From Atriophallophorus winterbourni (taxonomy: Eukaryota; Platyhelminthes; Trematoda; Plagiorchiida; Microphallidae): a stretch of 64,000 bases of DNA. The notes below the pieces were generated by a model that had not been told where the DNA came from, searched no databases, and saw nothing but the letters and a program-made list of their open reading frames with translations. The first letter of the stretch is position 1. Every line of letters begins with the position of its first letter. Shown one piece after another: positions 10,400-20,634 of the stretch. A program made the position numbers and the translations under genes. Location of the stretch: contig JACCGJ010001756.1 in NCBI GenBank assembly GCA_013407085.1, positions 1 to 64,000 of the forward strand. The letters run 5' to 3'.

Positions 10400-10800
10400 G
10401 AGATATACATCATCCGTTCGATCGATCACTGTAGATGTGCAGGTTACAATATGCAGATTGGAGAAATATCTTCTATATTAATATATAGGATTCAGCGCCC
10501 GTCTGGTCCTTTCATGGAACGTCCAGTTTTCACTGTCGCTTTTGTGCATTTAGTTCTCACGCTATGTATAACATCATCTTTGTCTTCACAGCCAATTTCG
10601 GTTATCCCTGACACCGGGGTTCGAAGTGAAAAAGATGGCAGTTCGTCTACCACTCCGTTTATCAATCTCCGTGGCTAGCTGGAAGTTATCAGCATGGTTA
10701 ATCAAATAAATGTGAATAGAAGAGATGGTTCAACCTAACAGCTCCCAATGGTGCTAATTGGAGTTTATCGAATCTCTTGACCAGCCACCATGCTTCTGTT
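10400..10800 (-). pseudogene. RTE-like RT tail, degenerate
   Basis: The minus strand keeps LATEIDKRSGRRTA (near 10,680-10,635), then RDNRNW, then a SENWTFHERT stretch matching the SETW.....R motif of RTE-like C-termini. Several stops and frame changes lie between. It is closest to 54,480-54,880, with the same downstream 'gctaattgg...gaatctcttgaccagcc' sequence, so the two are copies of one composite repeat. Confidence 0.65.
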
Positions 10801-11860
10801 TATTTAGTACTTCAAGTTGACAAAAATAATCACTTCCTGCATCGCATTTCAACGAATTTTATAACAACTGATATTTGAATGCCAGTGTAGAGATCTGTTG
10901 GAACAAATAATGTTACAACACATAATTACAGACTGATTTCTGTCAGGCGCTCAAAGTAAACAACATATCGTCAGCATTAGTCAGAATCAATTTCATACAT
11001 CACCAACCTTAACATACATGTACACTCAGTCGAACATCCTGGGTTAACATTACCACCGATCCATAAAGGCAGTGTGTATACGAACAACAATTCTTCTGTG
11101 TGGTTCAGAAACAAGACGTTCGCATGTTCCACTTACGATCCAAAGTAATATTCCATTTCATTTAAAAATTATCGTTAAAAAATTGTGTATGGTAATCTTC
11201 CGTTAAACTGGCGAATAAGTTTATGTGTCATTCAGAGATTGCGTGGATCAGTTCAGACTATTCAGTAAATCAGATTCTGTCACACAATATAATAGAATCA
11301 AACCGTTGAAAACGGATATTTGTAGTTTTTAAAAAATATTTGGTATTTATGTATTACGGGATATTTTGTATTTTACATCGAAAAATGGAGCATACATGGT
11401 GTTTTGGTAGCAGATAATTCAAAATTATACAAAACATTTGGTTTTAGGTTTCCTTAATCTTGGGATATTAATTTCAATGATACATAATAAAATTTCCCTG
11501 TAACAAATTTCTCAATCTCAAGTGATTACATTGGAATAATGTGTTGGATAACTGACACGTATATCATCTTTCTCCAAAACCCAATTATTTTGTTAATACA
11601 GAATTCAGGCTTTAATTTTTGAGTTGGATCGATTCAAGCCTGACAAGATTACCGGTCCTAAGTTCGATTGCCCAGAGCAGTGAGGAAATTCGAAGCAACT
11701 TTATTCAACTGCTATTTATTTTTTATCCACACTAATATTTCTTTTCGGTTCACGCAACGACAGGACCACGTTACGTATCATTTTTCGTACGTGAAACCCG
11801 TTTTAAAACTTCTGGCGTAAACAAAATAGAAAACGCGAATTTAGGGCTATCACATTAGTT
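10801..11860 (+). repeat. Modules M3 and M4
   Basis: M3 (10,801-11,165) matches 54,881-55,250 and 62,200-62,570. M4 (11,165-11,860) matches 16,570-17,265, 22,820-23,350, 32,940-33,900, 55,250-55,840 and 62,590-63,573. M4 landmarks: 'gtattacgggatattttg', a 'gatcgattcaagcctgac' block near 11,628 (B-box-like in other copies) and 'gcgaatttagggctatcac' just before the microsatellite. Confidence 0.65.
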
Positions 11861-12413
11861 TGGATGGATGGATGGATGGCTATGTGGATGGATAGGTGAA
11901 TGTATTGATGGATGGATAGATGGAAGAATGTAGGGATGAATGGATGGATTATTGTATTAATTGAAGGATGGATGGGTGGATGGATGGATGGATGGATGGA
12001 TGGTTGGATGAATGGATGGATGGATGGATTGATGGATGGATGGATGGATGGCTATGTGGATGGATAGGTGAATGTATTGATGGATGGATAGATGGAAGAA
12101 TGTAGGGATGAATGGATGGATTAATGGATTAATGGAAGGATGGATGGGTGGATGGATGGATGGATGGATGGATGGATGGTTGGATTGACCGTGGGCAACG
12201 ACATGGATGGATGGATGGATGGATGGATGGATGGATGGATGGCTATGTGGATGGATAGGTGAATGTATTGATGGATGGATAGATGGAAGAATGTAGGGAT
12301 GAATGGATGGATTAATGGATTAATGGTAGGATGGATGGGTGGATGGATGGATGGATGGATGGATGGATGGATGGATGGATGGATGAATGGATGGATGGAT
12401 GGATTGATGGATG
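11861..12413 (+). repeat. TGGA microsatellite/minisatellite (M5)
   Basis: About 550 bp of imperfect (TGGA)n. It contains three spaced copies of a longer variant beginning 'tatgtggatggataggtgaa' at 11,881, 12,053 and 12,244, so there is a higher-order period of about 172-191 bp. A non-repeat interruption 'ttgaccgtgggcaacgac' lies near 12,185. Its open frames (IHPS or WMDG repeats) are by-products of a 4-bp repeat and are not proteins. Confidence 0.95.
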
Positions 12414-13880
12414 CACTATCATGTGAATCGGTGAATGTGATTGGTGTGAGTATGGAATTGCAGTTTGGAGCAATGTTTGATGTTTGTCTTAGGCAGATGG
12501 TCCAGGTTACACTTACATTCTTAAGAGCATTTAGCACTCAGGCTCCGTATACTATCGTCTATGACTTCAGAGGAAGATTGCGGTTGCTCGAATAACCATG
12601 TTTAAAATGATGCTATTTGTTTGTTCTTATTATGTTCCTACAAATAATCATTTCCACTTCGAATTTTAACGGATTACACATTAAATTATATTGGAATGCT
12701 GCTGTTAAGATATGTTCGTACGAATACTGTTCAAACACAAAAACAGAGTATTTCTGCCAGACGCTCAGAATAACCCACTTATTGTCAAGATTGGCAAGAA
12801 TCGTTTTCAAAACATCATTGACCTATCATTTATGGACTCTGAGTCGAATATCCCAGGTGGACATGGCCACCGATCCATGTAGGCAGTGTGTTTACGAACA
12901 TCAATTCTACATGTGTGGTTTCAGAAACAACACGTTCAAATCTTCCATTTACGTTGAAAACTAATATTACATTGAAATGGAACGTTCTCGTTTTACACAA
13001 ATGCCGTGCCATGCTCAGATTTGATGGCGAATCATGTTGTCTCTCTTTTTTACATGCCAATTATATAATATGACAGGGATTATATGAATTAGGAGAAACC
13101 GAATAACATTTATCCTGATAATGAGATATGCTATAGAGCTCAACGACGAGAAAAAAATCCTGCCGTAGTGTGAATAAGATTTTGCCCTTCTTTTAAATAT
13201 TTTGTCACTAATGAGTAGTTTCTGGATAGTTATGTTACATCGCGATCAACTTATTTATGCAGTTTGTTTTACATTCCGTAGCTGTTAGATATTATCAAAT
13301 ATGACACACCATGACAATTGTTTGATGCCATATCTATTTTGAGATACCTCACATGCTCAAAATATACAAAAATTCCGTTTTCGTTAATAAAGTGTGAAGG
13401 CCGCTAAATTTATGATAAAAAAACATGTTCGCGAATATGTGAGAGTACCACATTCTCTGGAGTTAACTCACTGTTATCTCCCTGCACTTGGGCATCTGTT
13501 AAAAAAAGGAAAATAATGCTTCGTATTAATGGAGCCAAAACAGTTTCATATTAATGTAATTCGATATAAATGTATAACAATATAAATATAGTTAGCCGGT
13601 AATGCTGAAAAATATTTGAAATACTACACAGGTCATCTCAGGTGAATCTTGTGTTTTCAACGTCAAGTGACTCATTATTCGCGTCTAAATTATGACAAAA
13701 CAACATTCATTAGGATTGACTATTTGCGGTGAACCGTAATTATTTTTATCGATCAACCGGTCAAGTTGCGAATATCTCTATGTGTTTGTTTGCGTGTTCG
13801 TGGATTAAAAATTCAAATGCTCAACATGATGAGATCCAACTTTGAATAATGATAATAGAATCTTCGTTATTCACGTGTTG
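12414..13880 (+). repeat. Modules M6 and M7
   Basis: Begins with the conserved right flank of the TGGA array ('gcactatcatgtgaatcgg', then 'ttggagcaatgtttgatg'), shared with 17,509, 34,075 and 63,822. M7 starts near 13,110. The block is collinear with 17,509-18,870 at a constant offset of about 4,980 bp. Short overlapping frames on both strands near 12,617-13,073 are not conserved. Confidence 0.6.
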
Positions 13881-14600
13881 ATGAATATGAGAATTCTGTA
13901 TTTATATTGCTAACATGGAAGTGCTACCACAATTGCAATAAAAATTGTTCATGTGAAGGATTTGTATATCAACAATTCTGGTTGATTGTTCTGCGAACTT
14001 GAGAATGCCAGCAACACAAAACAGATCTTCGTGACTGCGCCAGATGAATGTATGCAAATAAGAATTTCTGTTACATATCATGGATTTAACATCAATAAAG
14101 CTGGTTGGGGATCTATCAAAACTGGATTTTCGTGCCAAATATATCCGAAATTGGCTTATGTTTACCGTTTCTTCAATGTTTCTACTAGCGAAGTATCCCA
14201 TCGTACTGTTCCTAGCTGATGAGTACAAACGAAACGAAATACGTCGTGGGATATGTCTGTGAATCTATGACTGAAAAGTCTAAAAATATTATTTTTTTGT
14301 TTCAGTCTACCAGGTTGAATCATCTACAAATGTAATGTTGCCATGTTCATCAATCATGTTGATGTTGCCAGTTTTAGCCGTCTAAATATTACAAATTCGT
14401 ATCTTATTATTGAAATCCTCCTCGACATTCATCATACCAAAATTAGTGGGAAGAATTTAAAATCATGAATATAGCGTGGCGCTCATATCCGGCACACTTA
14501 TGTAAACGGTTTTCAATGTTTACTGCACACGTAAGTTGAAAATGCAATTTTTTTAAACGGACAATGGACCTTTATACACGAAATGATTATGTGTTTGATG
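13881..14600 (+). repeat. Module M8 (reference copy)
   Basis: Matches 1-600, 6,560-7,250, 18,871-19,258, 35,130-35,580 and 55,841-56,309. It carries a hammerhead-like core at 14,216-14,245. An open 60-codon frame (14,080-14,262) overlaps that core; related frames exist at 19 and 55.9 kb but change by shifts as well as substitutions, so coding is not supported. Confidence 0.6.
14216..14246 (+). other. Hammerhead-like motif in M8
   Basis: CTGATGA (14,216-14,222) is followed by an 8-base segment GTACAAAC that can form only a 2-bp stem II, then GAAA (14,231-14,234). Stem III could be A-C-G/C-G-U with loop AAATA, ending at GUC (cleavage after 14,245). Stem I has a mismatch at its first pair and then about five possible pairs (TCCTA with TGGGA). 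All core bases are present but stems I and II are weak, so this may be chance or a decayed ribozyme. Confidence 0.3.
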
Positions 14601-15640
14601 ATCCGCATTTGAGTTTCGTTTCAGAGAGCAAAAATGGTAGTAATGAAAAAATCGTTTGACAATAATGCCGTTATAATCGCCCAACAATCAATTAAAGTAT
14701 TTGTTGATATACAAATAAATAAAAGCAAACCGGCGAAAACAGTTTTGTGAATTAATAACAAAACATGTATTGTTATTTATGTATTCCGGGATATTTTGTG
14801 TTTTAATTCGTAGAAGTGAAACATACAAATAGGTTCGACATAAGCTGTTCAAAAAATAAGAAATATTTGGTTTCAGGTTTTTCTAAATATTGTGATATTA
14901 ATTTCAAAGATACAAAATCAAATTTATCTGGAAACATTTATCACTTTTAAGTTATTGGGTTGAATGAATGTATGGAATATATGACACGTATATCATATAT
15001 CTCCGAAACCTAATGATTTCGTGATGCAGAAGTCATGCTATGATGTTCGATTTAATTCAATTCAGGCCAGACGACATTACCGGTCCTAACCTCAGTCGCC
15101 CCACACAGAGAGAAAAATGGAAGCAACTTCAATCATAATCTCTGTATTTTTCATCGATACTACTATTTACATCCGATTCTCAAACGACAGCATCACGGTA
15201 CGTAACATTTCTAATGTGAATTGTAATTTCTAGAGCAGTAGTCTATTTAGTCAGTTATAACACGAGAGGTTAAATCCAGAGTGCATTTCATTTGAAGACG
15301 TACAAGTGTTCACGCACTCGAAGACCGGACAGAGTTCAAATCGTTTATTTAAACCATCCAATCAGCTTTAGGCTTACTACAGGACACTCCCGCGTTTGTG
15401 ATGCATTGCAAGATTGCGTATCAAACATAAACTACTTCCCCATTCCCAAAAATGAGAGCATACATTGAGGTGTTGAGCGTATATTGCGTGCGCCACATAA
15501 TGAACCAGACGCTTAATACAGTATTTTAATTACAAGAAAACTCATATGCATTTGTTCCCGATTAACTTGATATCTAATTTATCATAGTCCATTTTCACCG
15601 AACGAGTACAACCCAGCCCTCGGCTGTGGAAGCAAGTGCA
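14601..15640 (+). repeat. Module M9 (reference copy)
   Basis: Non-coding repeat collinear with 19,320-20,340 and 58,400-59,140. It includes 'gattcgatataa'-type AT-rich sequence, 'tcatgctatgatgttcg' near 15,045 and 'ataacacgagagg' near 15,258. No conserved frame, no recognised element ends. Confidence 0.55.
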
Positions 15641-16569
15641 GGTTGGCGTAACATTTCGGCAATCCTATGCTCAATAAATATGAAACAGCGTTTTATATAA
15701 TTTAGATGGAGTTAAATAAAGATATTTGTTGATGGAATATAAAGGTAGCTTTTCGTGAGGGCGCAAAGTGCATTATCCATGAGGGCTATTCTACTGTGTT
15801 AGAATGGTTTGCTGAACTCCAAAGTCCGACACAACATGCATCGTTAAACATTTGGAAGATAACAACTGCGAACTTATAATATTTAGATTAAAGCAACAGC
15901 AATTTGGAAACATGAACACATGCAAAACGCTAGCCCCAATCGAACAAGTTCAAATTACTTAGGGCTACCAACCAAGACTTGCGAGGCGAAGGCCTAACTA
16001 GTATCGGTTGTCATGAAATCAACTGATATATCAGACCGAAGTGACAACCCGGACAGACATGAATCAGGATCAGTGCTGTGGTTGTTGATTTACCCATATG
16101 GGTCATGTTTGTAATAAACGTATTTGTCCACTCTGCTTTCTGTTTTGTTGTTGGACTCATGAGTCTACGTTATTAGAGCTGGTCCGAAAGACCTCCGTAA
16201 TAAACCGAGCTCAATGTTCGTCAGTTGCCGATCGTTGAAATTAAATGATCTGTTGGAATAAGATCCGGAAATATTTGCTCTTCTTTGGACCCGTAAAATG
16301 CTTATTCAGTAATTCTTAGTATTTTTGCGTTTATGAATTTGAAACGAGAAATAAATTGACTGACCAAATTAAATTATGAATCTCGACTCTAGACTCAGAT
16401 ACGAAAAGTATTAATCGATACTTGGAAACTTTACATGAATTATTTCTGTCCTCAGTCGACCAACGTCTTCATGGATTCACATCACATTATCATAATGCTT
16501 CCATGCTCTTTGACGACTCGAATTATTTTACAGTTCGATTTGTAAGAAACAAGCTCTGCTGCACTATAG
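15641..16569 (+). repeat. Module M1 plus a remnant of M2
   Basis: 15,700-15,930 is M1. 15,950-16,340 matches 4,320-4,730. 16,430-16,565 matches only the outer end of M2 (compare 4,790-4,930). It then jumps at 'gctgcactatagc' to M4, so the RTE core of M2 and all of M3 have been lost relative to 10.1-11.2 kb. Confidence 0.5.
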
Positions 16570-17265
16570 CTAAAATTATCGTTGAAAAATTGTGTATGGA
16601 AATCTCCCGTTACACTGTCGGTCAATTTTATGTGTAAGTCAGAGAATGCGTGGATAAATTCAGATAATTCTGTAATTCGGATTTTATTACACAATATAAT
16701 AGAATCAAACCGGTGAAAACAGATATTTGAAGTTTTTCAAAAAAATATTTGGTATTTATGTATTCCGGGATATTGTGTATTTTACATCGAAAAGTGGAGC
16801 ATACTAGGTGTTTTGGTAGCAGATAATTCAAAATTATACGAAACATTTGGTATTAGGTTTCCCTAATCTTGCGATAGTAATTTCAATGATACATAATAAA
16901 ATTTCCCGCTAACAAGTTTCTCACTCCCAAGTTATTCCGTTGAAATGATGTGTAGGATAACTGAAACGTATATCATCTTTCTCTAAAACCTATTTATTTT
17001 GTTGATACAGATTTCAAGCTTCAATTATGGAGTTGGTTCGATTCACGCCTGCCAAGATTACCGGTCCTAAGTTCGATTGCCCAAAGCAGTGAGGAAATTC
17101 GAAGCAACTTTAATCAACTGCTATTTTTTTTATCCACACCACTATTAATTTTCGGTTCGCGCAACGACAGGAGCACGATATGTATCATTTGGGTACATGA
17201 AACCCGTTGTAAAACGCCCGGCGTAAGCAATTTAGAAAACGCGAATTTAGGGCTATCACATTAGT
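16570..17265 (+). repeat. Module M4
   Basis: Collinear with 11,165-11,860, starting 'aaaattatcgttgaaaaattg'. It carries 'ggttcgattcacgcctgcc' at 17,035, a near match to the pol III B box, and the left flank of the TGGA array. Confidence 0.65.
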
Positions 17266-17508
17266 ATGGATGGATCGATGGATCGATATGTGGATGAATA
17301 GGTAAATGGATGGATGGATCATTGAATAGATGGATGGATGGATGGATGGATGGATGGATGGATGGATGGATGGCTGGATGGAGGAATTCGTGGCAGGATT
17401 AATAGGAATATAGATGAATAGATGGATGAATGTTAGGATGAATGGCTGGATAATTGGAAGGATGGATGGATGGATGGATGGAATTATGAATTGATGGGAT
17501 GAGGGATG
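17266..17508 (+). repeat. TGGA microsatellite (M5)
   Basis: About 240 bp of imperfect (TGGA)n with variants (GATCGATG, GAATAG). It sits between the same left flank ('agggctatcacattag') and right flank ('cggtaaatgtgattggtg') as the other three long arrays. Confidence 0.95.
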
Positions 17509-18870
17509 CACAATCTCGTAAATCGGTAAATGTGATTGGTGTGAGTTAGGAATTGCAGTTTGGAGCAATGTTTGATGTTCGACTAAGGCAGATAATCCAG
17601 GTTACACTCACATGCATCAAATAATCATTTCCTGCTTCGCATTTTAACGGATTTCACATTAAATTATATTGGAATGCTGCTGTTAAGGTATGTTCTTGCG
17701 AATACTGTTCAAACACAACAACAAAGTATTTCTGTCAGACGCTCGTAATAATCCACTTATTGTCAAGATTGGCGAGAAACAATTTCAAAAAATCACCAAC
17801 CGTAACATTCATGTACTCTCAGTCGGATATCCTAGGTGAACATAGTCACCGATCCATTTAGGCAGTGTGTGCACGAACACCAATTCTACATGCGTGGTCT
17901 CCGAATCAACACGTTCAAATATTCCACTCAAGATTAAATAATAATATTTTTTTTGAAATTGAACGACCACGGTATACACAAATTTCGTGCAACGCTAAAA
18001 TTGCATAGCGACTTCCATTTTTCTTCTTTTTTACATGCCAATAATAGAATACAAAAGTAATTACATGAATAAGGAGGAACCGAATAACATTTATCCTGAT
18101 AATGAGATATGCTATAGAGCTCAACTACGAGTAAAAAATCCTGCACTAGTGTGAATAACATTTTGTCATTTTTAAAATAATCCGTCACCAATGAGTAGTT
18201 TATGGATAGTTATGTTACATCGCCATCAATTTATTTATACAGTTTTTTTTACATTCCGTAGCTGTTAGATATTATACAATATGACACACCATGACAACTG
18301 TTTGATGCCATATCTATTTTAAGATACCTCACATGTACCAAATCAACAAAAAGTCCGTTTTCATTAATACAGTGTGAATGCCGCTAATGTTTATATTAAA
18401 ACATGTTCGCGAATATGTGTGAGAGTTCAACATTTTCTGAAGTTAACTCACGCAGTAGGTCCTTCACTTCGGAATCTGTCGAAAAAGGAAAGTAATGCTT
18501 CGTATTAACGAAGTCAAAACTGTTTCATATTACTGTAATTCGATATAAATGTATAACAATATAAATATAGTTAGCCGTTTATGATGAAACGTATTTGAAA
18601 TACTACACAGGTCATCTCAGGTAATTCTTGTGTTTTTAACGTCAGGTGATTCATTATTCGAGACTAAATTATATCAATACAACTTTCATTGGTGTAGAAT
18701 ATTTGCGGTGAACCCAAATTATTTTTATTGATCATCCGTGCAAATTGCGAATAACTATATGTGTTTGTTTGTGTGTTCGTGGAATAAAAATTCAAATGCT
18801 CAACACGATGAGATCCAACTTTGAATAATGATAATAGAATCATCATTATTCACGTGTTGTTGAATATGAG
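17509..18870 (+). repeat. Modules M6 and M7
   Basis: Collinear with 12,414-13,880 at an offset of about 4,980 bp and roughly 10% diverged. The 127-codon minus-strand frame at 17,185-17,568 is the translated TGGA array and its flanks. No gene is supported. Confidence 0.6.
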
Positions 18871-19258
18871 GATTCCGTATTTAGATTCCTTAGATAGAAG
18901 TGCTACGACAATTGCAATAAATATTGTTTTTGTGGAAGATTTGTATACCTCCGATTGTGATTAATTGTTCTGCGAACTAAAGAATGCTAACAACACAGAA
19001 CAGATCTTCGTGAGTGCGCCAGATGAATGTATGCAAATGAGAATTTCTGTTAAATACCATGGATTCAACCTCAATAAAGCTGGCTGGGGCCTATCAAAAC
19101 TAGATTTTCGTGTCAAATGTATCCGACATTGGCTTATGTTTACCGTGTCTTCAATGTTTCTACTAGCGAAGTATCCCATCGTACTGTTCCTAGCTGATGA
19201 GTACAAACGAAACAAAATCCGTCGTGGAGTCTGTCTGTGAATCTATGACTGAAATGTA
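18871..19258 (+). repeat. Module M8, 3' part deleted
   Basis: Matches 13,880-14,276 and then jumps to the equivalent of about 14,531, losing roughly 255 bp. The hammerhead-like core is kept (CTGATGA 19,194-19,200, GTACAAAC, GAAA 19,209-19,212, GUC ending 19,223), but stem III is reduced to two pairs. Confidence 0.6.
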
Positions 19259-20634
19259 AGTTGGAAATGCAATTTTTTTAAACGGACCATGGACCTTTAT
19301 ACACGAAATGATTATGTGTTTGATTATCCGCATTTGAGTTTCGTTTCAGAGAGCAAAAATGGTAGTAATGAAAAAATTATTCGACAATAATGCCGTTATA
19401 ATCGCCCAACAATCAATTAAAGTATTTGTTGATATACGAATAAATAAAAGCAAACCGGCGAAAACAGTTTTGTGAATTAATAACAAAACATGTATTGTTA
19501 TTTATGTATTCCGGGATATTTTGTGTTTTATAATGTAGAAGTGAAACGTACAATCAGAACGGAGACGGACTGTTTTAAAAAATAAGAAATATTTGGTTTT
19601 AGGATTCCCCAATATTGTGATATTAATTTCAAAAATAAAATAAAATTTATCTGGAAAACATTTCTGACTTTTAAGTTATTGGTTGAAAGTGTGTATCGAA
19701 TATATGGCAAGTATATCATATATCTCCGAACCCAAATGATGTCGTGATGCAGAAGTCATGGTATGATGTTCGATTTGGTTCAATTCAGGCAAGACAATAA
19801 TACCATTCCTAACGTCGGTAGCCCAACACAGTGAGGAAAATGGAAGCAACTTCAATCATGTTCTCGGTATTTTTTTATCCACACCACTATTTAGTTCCGA
19901 TTCGCGACGCGACAGGATCACGGTGCGTAACATTTCTAATGTGAACAGTAATTCCTAGAGCAGTAGTCAGTTTAGTCAGTTATAACACGAGAGGGCAAAT
20001 CCAGAGTGCATTGTATTTGGGGACGTACAAGTGTTAACGCAAATGAAGCCAGGGAAGAATATTCATCGTTTATTTTAAACTACCATCCTGCTGTATGGTA
20101 ACAACAGGACACTTCCACGTTTGTGGTGCATTGTATGGTGGCGTATCAAACATAAACACATTAGCAATTCATGAAAATAAGATCAAAATTTGAGGTTTCG
20201 AGCGTATATTGCGTGCGCCAGATTACGCCTATTACGGTATTTCTAATTTCAAGTAAACTCATTTGTATTTGTTCCCAATTTACGTTGTATCTAATTTATC
20301 ATAGTCGAGTTCGAGCGAACGAGTACAATCCAGCCCTTGGCTGTGAAATCCTTAGATGAAAACATGATTTTTATGATCCACGTTAAGTTGAATACTGATG
20401 AAAAGCGAATTTCACGCATTCGATGGAGTGAAATCGTAAAAAGTTGAAGTAAACATTTTAATAAAAAATGTCATTATACAAGTCATTTACATGAATCCAA
20501 AATTTAAATGATTTTCGGTTACGAGAAAAAGACATGCAGAAAATTTGTTGATGGTGAATTGATGCGCATCAAAATATTTGATAACATGACTAGGATGAAT
20601 TTGGAACAAGTGCCGGTTGTCGTAACAATTTGGC
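19259..20634 (+). repeat. Module M9 and start of M10
   Basis: M9 to about 20,340, with 'ggttcaattcaggcaagac' near 19,777. Then M10 ('agatgaaaacatgatttttatg'), shared with 36,765-37,030. It ends at the AATCAT junction that begins the tandem array. Confidence 0.55.

Noticed and set aside
10226..10678. 150-codon plus-strand frame
   Set aside because: It runs through M1 and antisense to the RTE tail, and the sister copy at 54.3-54.7 kb is not open in this frame.
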